DNA from: Gnetum montanum
Taxonomy: Eukaryota > Streptophyta > Gnetopsida > Gnetales > Gnetaceae
NCBI GenBank assembly: GCA_015680685.1
Contig: MNCI01017480.1
Location: 15,496-62,382, forward strand
DNA: 46,887 bases
Direction: 5' to 3'
This document shows, piece by piece, positions 21,960 to 34,060 of this stretch; within the stretch, counting starts at the first letter, position 1; every line of letters begins with the position of its first letter. The notes beneath the pieces were generated by a model, which did no database searches, was not told the origin of the DNA, and was given only the letters and a program-made list of their open reading frames with translations. The translations under genes and the position numbers were made by a program.

Positions 21960-23160
21960 CTGACTTGCTTGGCCTCATGAAAAAGCTTTACTTATTAGAT
22001 GTTGACCAACTATTATTTGTTTGGGCTCTCAAGTTTGTATATGGTGATGGCCCCAGAAGGTAAGGTTTTATCAATTATATAATGTCCCTTCAACAATGTG
22101 TAGAATTTTGTTTTCTAAGGTATGTGTGTGGGATTCTAGTAAAGAATCTTATTTCTGAGTTAAAATTTTACTTTCCATATTATAATGTCATGTCATTGTT
22201 TATTAAATTCCTTATGTACTTTATTCAAACATAGGACCACTAATCAATTTTTTTCTAGCACATTGAGGTTGATTAGTCTTTCCTTTTATGCTAGAATTAG
22301 ATCAAGATTTAGTTCATAGGTTGTTGAGAGTGTATAGAGCTCAAATTGAATCAAAAGCATTGAGAGTTTCTCATACACTAACTCATAGGGAGAGTAGCTA
22401 ATAAGGAGTTTCCATCTTGAGCAGTAGACCCAAAGGGAATCATTAAGTTTTATTCTCTAGTCTCTCCTATATTTGTTGATAGTTCTTATTAGAATCTTTG
22501 TGATCTCCTAGTTAGTTACCTCTGCTTGATTATTGGCTTGGGGATGATAGGGTGTTGTTAATTTATGTTGAACCCCCCAAGAATTGCATTACCTTCTTAA
22601 AACTGATACCTATAAAATGAATTCCATGTTAAAAAATTAGTGCATGTGGCACCCCAAACCTATTTACAACATTTTGTTATATGAATCAAATAGCAGTGGA
22701 TGATGTATGGTTGGAGATGACTACTACTTCTACCCATTTGGTGCAGTAGTCATCTGCTATGATGATGGGGATGATGGAACACATGAAGTCTATGCCCTTA
22801 TGTCAAAGGGCTCTAATGGTTGAATTCACTATTGAGGATCCTCCATTTGTGTAGTCATCCAATCATCTCATTAACAACACTCACAAGATTGAACAAATTG
22901 GTGGACATCCTTGAAGATTGTAGGCTATTCATCTTCCTACATAGTGGCCTCTTTAAGGGCCTTTGTGAGCATCCTAGAAAATGTGTAGTTGATCTGTATC
23001 TAAGAGACACCAATGAACTAGGCCATTGGCCATTAGGATTTTTATGGCCATGTGTCTCCCTACATAGTGACATTTACAAGGACCTTCATGAGCATCCTAA
23101 AAATTGAATAGCTGATGTATATCCAGGACACACTAACAAACTAGGCCATTGGTGCATACC
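21960..23160 (-). pseudogene. Integrase remnant of element B
   Basis: The minus strand shows the H2C2 zinc-binding part (AHEGPCKCHYVGRHMAIKIL, 23100-23040), duplicated as AHKGP and GHYVGR (about 22980-22920). The core DYCTKWVEVVVI and NRFGVPHALI follow at 22740-22640, then NNQAEVTN (about 22540) and the C-terminal part with SLWVY, KLND, GHYIIDKTLPSGAITIYKLE near 22060. In a working element it inserts the cDNA into the genome. Stops are frequent and the catalytic aspartates are partly lost. Confidence 0.75.
22937..23153. repeat. 123-bp tandem duplication in the integrase zinc-finger region of B
   Basis: CTACATAGTG occurs at 22937 and 23060, and GGCCATTGG at 23021 and 23144, both 123 bp apart. 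The period equals 41 codons, so the duplication keeps the frame and doubles the H2C2 segment. Element A shows only one copy of this segment next to its broken end. Confidence 0.8.
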
Positions 23161-23479
23161 TTGTAAAGATGTCTATTGAATTCCATGAAGTATTTTACCT
23201 CATGAAGAAATTGTTATTGCTTCCTAAAGTGTAGATCTTGTGGCATTTCCTAAGTGAGAAGGTAAGTGAGGATGCCATCATAACATTTTCATTCAATGGG
23301 CACTTGGTCATTTATTACTTCTGTAATGAGGAGTTCATCTAGAAATTGATCAAAGAGTGGACTCTTCTTGTCCTTATTATTCTATCTTAACTAAGAGAGA
23401 TGATTAGTGACCACATTCTTAGTTCCTTTTTGATTTACATTTTGTGAGATCAAATTTTTGCAAGATCACAAGTCACTGT

Positions 23480-23790
23480 ATGATATGGGGCCTCACCATT
23501 TTCTTGTTCATTGGGAAGTGAATGGCATAGTGATCTATGTGTACAAATACTTTATAGCCAAGCTAATAGTACCTAAAAATTTCAAGAGTGTACACCACTG
23601 CCATTAGTTCTTTCTCAACTATGGTGTAATTCAATTGTGCATCCACAATGCTTTGGATTGCATAGTAAATGTTAAATGGATATTTCCTATTGTGCAAATA
23701 CGTAATTATGACTCCCAAGGCATAATTAGATGTATTTATCATTATATCAAATATTCTAGACTAGTTTAGTAGTTGTATAATTGGAGTTTC
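23480..23790 (-). pseudogene. RNase H remnant of element B
   Basis: The minus strand reads TSNYALGVIITYLHNRKYPF, then LNYTIVEKELMAVVYTLEIF and YKVFVHIDHYAI. These match the order of gypsy RNase H motifs (the E of the YTxxEKExLA-like motif and the late D of the xDH motif). The enzyme would remove the RNA strand after first-strand synthesis. Few stops occur in this part. Confidence 0.75.
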
Positions 23791-23849
23791 TATGAGTTTT
23801 TTTTAATAGTTGGAATGCATGTTTGCACTTCTTGGTCTAGATGAATGAA

Positions 23850-24750
23850 GCATATTTCTTTGTGAGCTTAACCAATGGCTTTATTATCCTAGAGAAATTC
23901 TCTATGAATCTTTAATAGTAGCCATTTTTTCCAAGGAATAATTGAACATCTTGAACTATCTTTGGTTAACATGTGATTCCTTAGATGATCCTTATCCTTT
24001 TTGGGTCTATCTCAATCCCTACCTAAGTAATTATTTGCCTTAGAAATATGACCTCCTAGACCATTAAATGGCTTCTCTACTAATTAAGCCTAAGGTTTAT
24101 TTCAACACATCTTTTTCATACCTACTTAAGGGAATCCAAGGCTTGCTCAAATGTATCCCCATAGGTAGAAAATTCATCCATAAATACTTCTACTCTATTA
24201 CCAATTTGTTGTTGAAAAATAATAAGGACCAACTATTGAAATGTTTAGGGGAATTGCATAGACCAAATGACATCTTATAATATGAAAAAGTCCCCTAGGG
24301 ACTTGTGAATGTTGTCTTGGCCTAACCATCTAACACAATATGGATCTAGTTATAGCCACTATAACCATCCAGGAAGTTATAATAGTAATGCCCAAAGATA
24401 GTGTCCAACACTTGGTTCACAAATGGTAATGGAAAATGGTCTTTAAATGTTGTCATATTTAATAGCCTAAAGTTGATGAAGACTTGCCACTTGCCACATA
24501 TCTTTAGCATAGTTACGAGTGGGCTAACCCACTCACTATCTAGAATGGGACAGATAAAGCCTACCTTGAGAAGTTATTCTATTTCCTCCTTGATGATCTA
24601 ATTTAATTTATGATTCAACTACCTTTGTAGCTACCATCTTGGCTTCATGGCCAAGTCAATGTAAATGCGATGCTAGCATATCCTTGGATCAATTCCAGTT
24701 AGTTTAGGACATAACCAAGCAAAGATTTTTTACCATTTATTCAAGATATG
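23850..24750 (-). pseudogene. Reverse transcriptase remnant of element B
   Basis: The minus strand gives FKDHFPLPFVNQVLDTIFGH, YNFLDGYSGYN, then KTTFTSPWGLFH. Further on, VFMDEFSTYGDTFEQALDSL stands where the catalytic Y/FxDD should be (FMDE, so the second Asp has become Glu). INLRLN and SHLMV follow. The layout is that of Ty3/gypsy RT; several stops interrupt it. Confidence 0.8.
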
Positions 24751-25213
24751 TTAGCCTCATGACAACCTTTAACAAATTATATTTTTATTTAGAATCAAGA
24801 TTTGCATTGATTATGACTAGCTTGCCATTGTTTAAAAATGCATACTCCATGTTGGCATATAGAGTTTTTAACTCTAGGGGCTCTTCCTTGAAATTATCAA
24901 GGATTTCTAGCTCTCCCCAATAGGTATCATCATCTTCATTATTAGAGAGCTAGTGACAAACTTGCTCAAGCTCATGCATGCTTTTGACATAGGCACATGT
25001 TACATTCATAGTAGGTTCTATGCATAGTGTGCAACTTTCAAAGTTAACTATCAGCTACTAGATGCCCTCCTACTTTGTAGCTACTATTTATAGGTACCTT
25101 TGAATACCTATTTCATGTGCACACTAATTGCATGCTTTGAGGAATGTATTTTTAATGGACCAAATTATTTACATGTAATTGTACCTATTATTACTATACA
25201 CGATGCATGGAAT

Positions 25214-25615
25214 TCACTTTTTCTCAAGCTGTTCAAATGCATTCTCCTTGGATATTTTCAAAGAGATGTCCCTTATGCTCATTTGTGCATCAACTATGCT
25301 TAACCAAGCCCTTCCCATAATGATGGGGAAGTAACTTTTGTAGTTTTCTACCTTGATCACTAGAAAATTGACAAGGTAGGACCACCCATAAATTGTGGTC
25401 ACAATGTCCTTCATTAATCCTAGAGGAATAGTGGTTGACTGGTCTACCAATTTAAAATGTATGTTTCTCTTCTTAAGAGGTGGTAGGTTCCAAGCCTTGT
25501 ACATGTTATAGGAGATGAGATTAATACCAAAATCAGAATCAAGAAGAGCCTTGCATGGCTCATGTACAATAATATATAGGTAAATAAGAGGACTTTCTAG
25601 GTCAAATATTTTCAT
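25214..25615 (-). pseudogene. Aspartic protease of element B (open 133 codons)
   Basis: The frame is uninterrupted and reads CKALLDSDFGINLISYNMYK, then HFKLVDQSTTIPLGLMKDIV and FPIIMGRAWLSIVDAQMSI. This order (ALxDxGxxxNL, LADxSxxxPxGxxxD, IxLGRPFL) is the retropepsin pattern of plant gypsy Gag-Pol. The usual D-[ST]-G appears as DSDFG, so the triplet is altered. It would cut the Gag-Pol polyprotein. There is no genuine separate start: it is part of the polyprotein frame. Confidence 0.8.
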
Positions 25616-25799
25616 GAGAAGGCTTTTAGCCTTGATCTAATCAGACACTTCATGAGTTAACATCATATTGTGGATCTAAGATAACATTTGGTTTGAAGTG
25701 CTCTCAAATGTATTTGATGCAAAGGATGAGGGTGTTAAAGATATAGGATGATTAGCAATATTAGGTTGTGATGGTTTTGGAGGATTGTTGAGTCAAAAA

Positions 25800-28097
25800 A
25801 ATGGTTGTTTCCTAGAGCGATTGTCTAAACCAATTAGCCAGAAGTCCAGATGTAAATGTACAACCCTTGAAGCATTTCATTTTTGCAACTATGGAGGAAT
25901 TTTTCCCTACATGGATGGAGTAGGAAGTAATAGGGTTGAGGGTAGATGGATGTGTGTAGAAAAATGTAGAGGATGGTATGGATATGGGTTCTTCCCTTGA
26001 GTAGATGGTAAAAGGATTCAATGGTACTTTGAAGGATAATGGTGATGCTGGAATGAGGCATGGCTTGTAGAGCTTTGTGAGAAAACTGGCTATTAAACAT
26101 AGTACCCATATGGATTTGGTTACATGTAAGGGAACTACTATCTTGGCAATGGAATTTTCAACAACTATGGTCAATGCCACTATTGGTATTGCTCATATGG
26201 TTGTGGTGGAACTCCACTTGGATATTAAGCTTGTTATTACTAGTAGAATTACCTTGAATTACCTTAGGGGTAAGGCAATCATTTAGGTGCTTGCCTCTAT
26301 ACTAGTCATGGATTCAGCATGTACATCCTAGACTTTGTAAGTGTGACACCACAAGAAAACATCTCTTAAGATGGTCATATTAACAAATGTCACACCCACC
26401 ATCATCTTTGAAGTCTATCTCTACAACATCTTCTACTGCAACAACTTTTCCCTTACCTCTTTGGTAGGCCTGTTTAGCTTCTTTCCACCTTCTACAGTCA
26501 TAATTACTATTTTTCTCTTTAGATTCTTTAGTAGTCTCCATAGTAGTTTGGAATTTCTCATTCAAAGAGTTCCATAATTTATCAACCTTTGTCAAAATAT
26601 TATAAATAAATGTTTGAATAGGTAAGGTTTTTTTGTTCACCACTTCATCAAGTGGTGACTCCTCCTCATCACTGAATTGAGCCTCCCTTTTCCTGATGGA
26701 AGGATCCTTATTATATTCTTTTGCATTTTTCCTTTTTCAAAACTCACCTTTCTCTTTTTCTACTTGCTCTATCAGCCTTTGTATGTGATGAGCTGTTAGT
26801 TTAGATAGTCTCCCTTAGGCATAAATCCCAAGAGTTCTTTTTGTTTTTGCTCCAAGTCCATCTATGATGTGGCAAAGTTGTTCCCTCTAAGAACAACCAT
26901 GGCCAAGGCATCAATGTAAGATAGAATTATATCTACCCATGGAAAAATATAAGGATTCATGTGTTTCCTATTTCTATCTTTGGATTTGCCTTCTCAAATT
27001 AGACACTCTAGAGTACATCTACTATTTGTTGTTAAATAGCTTAAGCATTGTACTCCATCAATAGATAGATTCTGGCTCCATGAAATGGTACTAGCTTTTA
27101 GCCTCTTTGATGAGTGTCCTAGGAATTAGTTTCAATTTCTACCAGCCATTTTTGATGTTTTTCAAGGCACAAGAATCATGAAAGGCTTAGAAATGATTTT
27201 GCAAATCAGAATTATATCCCCCATTAAATCTTGGTATATTGTTCATGTCTAAGTGCTTGAGCTAACTATCTTTCACATGCCTAGTTAGAATTGTTACTAA
27301 CTCTACAATGTTAAGCATGCTTCGATGTACCAACAAATGTTCATCATCATCATTGCATTGATGACATTGATGATGGTCTATGCCACCCCTTCAATTATTG
27401 TGGGCATTGTAATTAGTATTATTAACTTACTGCTCAAATTTATCATGGTTGTTCCTTTTGCGGCATTCTTCAAAATAAAAAGAGAAAGAAGAAGAGGATG
27501 CAAATGAAGAGGGCAAAGAGGGAGGATAACTTCCACCATTATGATGTCTACCAAATTTCCTTTGGATTTCATAGCCACATTTTTCTATTTTCTTATTATC
27601 TTGATGCCTAAACTTTGATTGTTTATAGTAGACTATAGCTTCAAAGGCATACCCTCATCATCAGTAACAAGGGATAGAGAATTTACATGTTGAGAGGCCT
27701 CAATAAGAGGATCCTCATTGTTATCTTAATTCAATAATAACAAGGGATTGGTAAACTATTTTTCCTTCACATCCTCATGATGCCTCTCCTGGTGTTGATC
27801 TCACCTACATTCTGTTTTAGTGGGATGGTAGTCTTAGTAGTCATAATCATGCAAAAAGTATTCTTCTTGAAGATTGTGGATGCCTAAATTCTTAAGGGCT
27901 CAAAGCAACATCATGGAAACAAATCAATCAAGAGGCATTACAATATTACCTTCTATATCATGCCATCATAGTTGTTCATCCTGATGTAGGATGAAGGTAA
28001 AATTAGGTACATACTCATCTGGATGAGTATATACAACTATGCACTCTTGAGAGATTGATGGTTTAACATCATCACACCTATGAGAAGAAAAAGACAT
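25800..28097 (-). pseudogene. Gag region of element B
   Basis: The start is taken at the ATG 28097-28095 (MSFSSHRCDD), followed by VVYTHPDEYVPNFTFILHQD. The corresponding phrase in A is VVYTHIDEYVLKFTFILNQD. The capsid-like part is at about 27220-26900 (FHDSCALKNIKNGW, KLKLIPRT). A basic segment (DCRRWKEAKQAYQRGKGKVV) and GGCDIC lie at 26380-26643. A proline- and tyrosine-rich linker leads into the protease. Gag forms the particle. Stops and frameshifts are scattered, and the 3' boundary with the protease is approximate. Confidence 0.7.
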
Positions 28098-28226
28098 TTG
28101 CAACAAATAAAATAATCAATGTGCTTTTGTAATTGTATAGTTAATAATGATGTCAATCTTGGGGTTCACCAAATGATATTAAGAATGCTCACTAATCCTA
28201 GATAGTCCACATTTTAACAAAAAGAG

Positions 28227-28244
28227 TCCTTGGTAATGGCACCA
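28227..28244 (-). other. Primer binding site of element B (tRNA-Asp type)
   Basis: Plus-strand TCCTTGGTAATGGCACCA compares with the plant tRNA-Asp 3' end TCCCCGGCAACGGCGCCA: 13 of 18 match, and all five differences are C-to-T or G-to-A. It lies one base inside the 5' LTR. A tRNA-Asp primer is typical of Athila elements. Confidence 0.75.
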
Positions 28245-28245
28245 A

Positions 28246-29230
28246 TGATGAGCGGTCAAGGTACCCCTACACCCAATCATATGAATCATAAAGTGTTCCC
28301 ATGCGATCTGATCAAATTCCATGAACTTTCTAATTTTTGGTACACTAATCGTTTACAAAGTGAACCATGCCCTAATGGTCATTCTTTATCTTCCCAATTA
28401 CACTTGTGATGCACATGGTATGGTTAAGTGTAATCAAGGCATATGATTTTTATTTTTTTTTATTTTATGTCCTTTGGTGCTTAAAGTAGAAAGATGAGGT
28501 AATTTAATAACTAATTTGATTTAACTAATTAACTAATCTCTAACTAGTCCTCACATAAGCATCTAATCTCAATTTTTGTACACATCCTAAACCTACATAT
28601 CCATTGTTAGGTTACCATGCACTATGCTACTAGGTGCACCAAGCAATAATGTTGTTGGGTTTACCAAGCAAATACATGTTTATGCTTGAACCAGCCGTGC
28701 TTATGTGTTTCATCTATTTAGCTTAATTAATTGACTAATTTCTTGAAGTTTAATTTAACTTAATTTAGCTTAGTTAATGACATAATAAATGAAAACAATA
28801 AATGTACAAATAAATCATTAATCTATTCTAAGTGTTGCAAGGTTTGATCAAAAGGCTTGTCTTTATTATCATATGCACTAGTGTGGTTTAGGTATAATAG
28901 TTCTTGAATAAAGATCCATACCCTTTCTAACTTATCCTACAAGCACTTAGAGAAAAACTATAGCTTTCAAATAGAAAAACTACAAGAGCTCTACTACTAC
29001 TATGACTTCTAATGTCCATAAACATGGTTGTGAGCTTATAGTTATAGTTTTTTCCATAAGACTACATCGATGAGGCCTCATAGACATAGCAAAAGCTACA
29101 TCAATGTAGCCTCATTGATGAGGTAACACCACATAAATGGGGTCCTATTGACAAAGGACCCATCGATGGGGGCCCATTTATGAGGCTACGTTAATGAAGT
29201 TCCATCAATGCAACACTTTGATGCTCATCA
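28246..29230 (-). repeat. 5' LTR of element B
   Basis: The LTR is 985 bp and runs (plus strand) from TGATGAGCGGTCAAGGTACC to CACTTTGATGCTCATCA. It pairs with 15837-16803. The two LTRs differ by many substitutions and small gaps by eye, indicating an old insertion. The TATA region is mutated (TTATAGTTATAG at 29035-29046). Confidence 0.85.
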
Positions 29231-30704
29231 ACAACCAACTCAATAAGCTTTTTAATCTAATGGGCTCTAAGTTCTAACAATCTCCCTTGGGCATAGACCC
29301 TAAGAGTTCTCCTCATTTTTGATTGAAGAGCATCTATGATATTGCAAATCTACAACCCTTTGATAATAACCATGGCTAAGATATCTATGTAAAATGGAAT
29401 AGTACCTACCCATGGCTACGTCCAAGGGTTCATGTATTCCTTGTCAACAACCTTGGATTTGTTTTCTCAAGTTGGACACTTAAGAGTATATGTAATACTT
29501 ATCATTGAATAGCTCAGGCATCATACACCATCTATGGATTGATTCTAGCTCCAAATATTTGTACCAAATTTTATCTTCTTTTATGAGTATCCTATGGAAT
29601 AGCTTTAGTTTTTACCATTTATTTTCTATGTTCTTCAAGGCACAAGCATCATGAAAGGCTTAAAGATGATTTTGCAAATATGAATTATATCCCCTTTAAA
29701 ACTTGAGGATGTTGTTCATATCCAACTGATCTTTCACATTCCTTGTTGGGATTCTATCTGCCTCTATGATATTTAGCATGTTTCGAGTTCCAAGAAAAGG
29801 CTCATCATAGTCATGGTCTCTATGATGGCCATGGTGCCTATGATGCCCTTTATTATCCCTTCTCACATGCTAGCAAGCCTACCTTGAATGCCCATACACC
29901 TAATCCTGACCATTTTGGTAGGCCCTATGATCATGATCATCTCTATCCTATCAATCACCTCCATCTATCCTATCAACCATCTCCATCATGGTCACATCCT
30001 CTATAGCTTTGTTTAGAGATAAATGAAAAAGAAGATGATGAAGGAGAACAGGAAGGAGGACTAGCATTGCCACAGTGCCTTCCACCCACTCTTTAATGGT
30101 CATTGCCATGATCATCATGATATTTACCCTCATCCCTACCATGACTCCCACCTTTGGATCCTCCATGATCACTTGATGCATTCTTGCCTAAACCAAGATT
30201 GTTTATTATGGACTATAAGTTTTGGTTCAAGCCCCCTTTGTTGAAACCAAGTGAAGGAGAGTTAGTGAAATGAGAATCCATAAAGAAGGAATCCTCACTA
30301 TCATTTTGGCCTAATAGAAACATGAGATCATTGAACTATTTTTCCTTCAAAGTTTCATAATAGTTTTCCTATTGCCAATCAATTTTACATTGTGCTTCAG
30401 TGGAATGGTAATCTCGAGAGTCTTGATCCTACATAACATATTCAGCATGGAGCCCCTAGATGCCCAACCTCATAAGAGTTTGTTGGAGCATTACAAGAAC
30501 TAATTGATTATGTGGCAACACAATGTTTTCCTCCATGTCCCTACACCACATCTAGTCATCTTGATTCAAGATAAAGGTAAATTTTAGCACATACTCATCA
30601 ATATGAGTATATACCACTTGGCATTGGTGGGGCACTGGATGATTTATTTAATTAGATGTATGCTTGAACTTAGGTGGATAATCATCCCTATGAAAACAAG
30701 ACAT
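29231..30704 (-). pseudogene. Gag N-terminal two thirds, element A
   Basis: The minus-strand frame opens MSCFHRDDYPPKFKHTSN and soon meets a stop. VVYTHIDEYVLKFTFILNQD and a short histidine/glycine/aspartate-rich stretch (SHGRDEGKYHDDHGNDH, about 30130-30070) follow. The capsid-like part ends at the B insertion point. The C-terminal third of the same gag is at 15430-15836. Confidence 0.65.
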
Positions 30705-30840
30705 CTTAGATTAAATGAAAATACCAATGTATTTTTTATAATTAATATTATCATTATAAATAATTATGACTTTAAGTTTCAATCCAATGATGTTGAATAA
30801 TTTTTCACTAAGTCCTAGAAGCACATGAAGCTAACTAAAG

Positions 30841-30858
30841 TCCTTAGCAATGGTGCCA
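30841..30858 (-). other. Primer binding site of element A
   Basis: Plus-strand TCCTTAGCAATGGTGCCA is identical to the site in element D and differs from the tRNA-Asp end at five positions, all transitions. It lies one base inside the LTR start at 30860. Confidence 0.75.
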
Positions 30859-30859
30859 A

Positions 30860-31743
30860 TGATGACTAGAAAATATAGACTACATCCAACCATATGAATT
30901 AGTAGTGTTTACTTAGCAATCTGGTCAAATTCTAAAGACTTTACATTTCATAATGCACTAGTTTAGAGAGGGGGAATTAACCATTGCAATCATTGTCTTC
31001 CAAGTTACACTTGTGAAGTACAAGTGTATGGTTAAGTGTAACTGAGACATATGATTTTTATCATTTTATCTTTTATGAATTAAGTTTCCTAAGAATAAAG
31101 AATAAAGAATAAAGTATTTAATTGCTAAATTAATCTAACAACTTGTTGATACTTAACTAATCTTAACATAAGAATTTTTTCCCACTTGTTGTACACATCC
31201 TAAACATGTATAATGCTACTAGGTTACCAAACATTAAACATTACTGGAATTACCAAGCATTACACATATGCTCGAAGTGGTCATACTTATGTTCGCTATT
31301 TAATCTATATAACTAATTACTTAATTACTTTAAAACATTAAAGAAATTTTCATAAAGTATTGAATGCCTAATAAAGTAATTAATCTAGTCCAAGTGTTGC
31401 AAGGTTTGATTAGAAAGCTAATCTTTATTGCCACACACACTAAAGTGCTCAACTACAACAATGCTCAAATAAAGATCCATACACTCTTTCACTCCTATTG
31501 TAAGCACTTAGAAAATATTCTAAATTTTGTTTTAGAAAACTACTAGAGCTTCATTACAACTATGAGACTTCTTTCCATAAATGTGGTAGAAGGTGCACAT
31601 TTATAGGTGAAATAGGGTGCCATGTCGATAGGTAGATGTCAATAGGTAAAACCCTACATTGACAAGATCATGTCAACAAGATCCCATCAATGAGGTTTCA
31701 TCAACAACATTCCATCAACATGGTGAAACCATGTGACTCATCA
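30860..31743 (-). repeat. 5' LTR of element A
   Basis: The LTR is 884 bp, TGATGACTAGAAAATATAGA to ACCATGTGACTCATCA. It shares AAGTGTAACTGAGACATATG and the CGAAGTGGTCATACTTATGT-type segment with the B LTRs. A TATA-like CTATAAATG (minus strand) is near 31605-31598. The matching 3' LTR is not in the window. Confidence 0.75.
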
Positions 31744-33164
31744 CTATGGTAATTCTACAAGTATGTATTGAAAGATAAGTATTACTCACATTCAACTTCT
31801 TAAGTACCTACAATTATTTGTAGGAGTGGTTATACAAGGACATTAAGGATAGGAGTATACTTTGGAAAGGGCCTACTTGTATAACCCTTTTGTTTCATGC
31901 TTGCATATTCCAAGATGTTATATTTCCTTCCATATTATTCATTGATCTTACAATGCTTCATGTAATTAATCATTTTTCATCATCACTAGTCATTGACCAT
32001 CTATATTCTACCTTATTCAAATACATTAATTCTTATCATTTTCTTTTTTCATGAGAAATTTCATTAGGTATAAGCATCGTTATTTAGCTAGATATCCTTT
32101 AAACCATCTTAACATAAGCCATACATTTCAAAGTGTTTATAGATATGATAGAATCAAGTGAAAATTTTGAATTTTTCAATGATGATATTATAGATACGAT
32201 ATCACATCTACAATACCATATATATGATATCAGTAATTTAAAAAACCATATATAGGTGACAATCATTTAAAAAACTATTCATTTGAATGAAAATACAAGA
32301 GGAGTTTATTCCATTTTTTTGTTAATACATTTTCTATGAGCCATATCTTTGATGTTTCAAATCTAATTTTAGTTCTAGTTGAATACCTGAGCTCTTAGAG
32401 TGAGCTTCTTTATCATGAAGGAAACATTTACATAAACTTTAACAAATTTTAGTTAATACTTGAATTATAAAAGTAAAAGAAGGATAATGATCTTGTGATT
32501 TCTAGGAATAAATTTTTCAATTGAATGTACACCAATAAACCCAAGATTTCTCTGCTAGGAACATTTTATAATTTGTAATTAATAAATGAATCTTAAGCAA
32601 GAAAATTATTGATCTTACAAATGTTTCTAATTCTAAAAAACTCTTACAATTAAGGCTATTTAATAATTAGTACTTTTTTTGAAATTAATGAAATTCCAAT
32701 GTTACAATCATGATTAAAAATAAAATTGATAATATTTTGTAATTTCAATCAAAATCCAAAATCTAACAAGAGGTTCTGAACAAGTAGGAATATTTTCTAA
32801 ATTTATGGATAATCAAAGTACTTTGTAATTGCATTTGCCACCAAAAAGAGTCTCTAAAGTTGGACATCCATCATAGCCTAGAGAGAAGAGACTAAGAGAA
32901 AGAGGTGAAGGATTAGGAGAAGGACAACCTTTTACTAAAGAGTAGAAATCTTAATCTTATTTTATCCTATATTCAACACCACAATTAGGGTAGTCCATGT
33001 AAGTAGAGGCTACAAAACATCCTCCACTTCAAAAGTAAGCTAGTAGCTCATACTTGCAAATGACTAAATTTAAGAAATCATCAAAAAATTCAAATATATC
33101 CACAATCACTATGGAGTTTAATTTTGGTTATTTTATGGAGTTTGTGCCTATAGAAGTTGATGAG
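31744..33164 (+). mobile_element. Element F, left part: old plus-strand relative
   Basis: The piece 31790-31900 (GTGGTTATACAAGGACATTA, CCTACTTGTATAACCC) matches the conserved non-coding block of C at 9715-9790 in the same orientation. The rest, to 33164, is AT-rich with no recognised frame. F continues at 39423 after the D insertion. The last five bases (33160-33164, ATGAG) are the D target site. Confidence 0.45.
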
Positions 33165-34050
33165 TGATGAGTGGCAAGGTACCCCTACACTCAACCATAT
33201 GAATATAAGTGTGTACACATGAACCAGTCGAACTCCATAGATGGACTAGTTGTGGGATCTAGATAGTTACACATTGATCATAGTTTGTTGTCTTTGCACC
33301 TAGACTAGTATTTGCTTTGTCATGTATGGTTTAGTCCAAAATGAGGTGTATGAAATGATTTCTAACACTAGGCTACTCCTAGAGAAAATGGAAAATAAAC
33401 TTGATTAAACTAATAAGCAATAGGAAATAAAGTGTAAATTAGCCTAAGTGTGATGAAAATCCATCCTTAATCATCCATACGCATCTTGGACATCATGTAC
33501 TACTCCTGGGATTAGCAAGCGGACATTACTTGAGTGCTCCTAGATACGCTACTAGGTTACCAAGTAGTTACACTTCAATGTTTGTGATTAAGTTATACTC
33601 ATTCCACATTTAACAACAGGAATAGTAAATGATGGTAAAGAAATATTAACTATGAAAACAATAAATAACAATAATAATTAAATAATTAAAACTAAGTGAA
33701 TGCTACAATGATGGAGTAATCTGGATCTTTACTACTGATCATGTGCATTTCCAAGTACATCACACTTGAATAAAGGTTCCATACAATTACAAGAATCACA
33801 CTACAGGCATGCACTTGGGAAAATAGTCTAACTCGTACGGAAACAAACTACAAGAGCTTTGCTACAACTTGACAAAAAGGTTTCTAAATGTGGTAGGTGC
33901 ATGCATATTTATAGCAGAAAATGAACTCTACATCGATGAAGACATGTCAACGCATGGAAAGATGCATCAATGGGATCATGTTGATGTGGCCGCATTGATA
34001 GGGCTTCATTAACATAGCCCACTCGATGCTATCCAATGAATAGTTCATCA
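33165..34050 (-). repeat. 3' LTR of element D
   Basis: The LTR is 886 bp, TGATGAGTGGCAAGGTACCC to TGAATAGTTCATCA. A TATA box (minus-strand TATAAATA) is at 33906-33913. Blocks such as TTGATTAAACTAATAAGCAA are identical to the 5' LTR. Confidence 0.9.
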
Positions 34051-34060
34051 TACCCCCATG
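34051..34060 (-). other. Polypurine tract of element D
   Basis: The minus strand reads CATGGGGGTA directly before the 3' LTR start TGATGAAC. The upstream minus-strand sequence TTGTTATTTAGT resembles the TTTTCATTTAGT before the PPT of C. Confidence 0.8.

Larger units (their letters stand above)
15837..29230 (-). mobile_element. Element B: full-length Athila-like Ty3/gypsy retrotransposon inserted in element A
   Basis: B is 13394 bp. Its 5' LTR is 28246-29230 and its 3' LTR 15837-16803, with PBS at 28227-28244 and PPT at 16804-16813. On the minus strand the order is gag, protease, RT, RNase H, integrase, A-rich spacer and non-coding block, then an extra 3' ORF with a coiled coil. Gag of A continues in register on either side: the left flank ends GGAAAC and the right flank starts ACAAC, then CAACTCAATAAGC. 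The candidate target duplication GAAAC/ACAAC matches at three of five bases, as expected for an old insertion. Many in-frame stops make all of its genes non-functional. Confidence 0.85.
29231..31743 (-). mobile_element. Element A, right part: gag, PBS and 5' LTR
   Basis: It resumes element A after the insertion of B. Gag starts at the ATG 30704-30702 (MSCFHRDDYPPKF) and runs down to 29231. It includes FHDACALKNIENKW (near 29650) and the sequence CTCCCTTGGGCATAGACCCT at 29282, which aligns with TCTCCCTTAGGCATAAATCC in B at 26809. PBS 30841-30858 and LTR 30860-31743 follow. Together with 12163-15836 it forms one older element. Confidence 0.8.

Noticed and set aside
32100-33160. Possible separate gene in the AT-rich stretch left of element D
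   Set aside because: No frame over 60 codons and no family match; it is better read as decayed element F.
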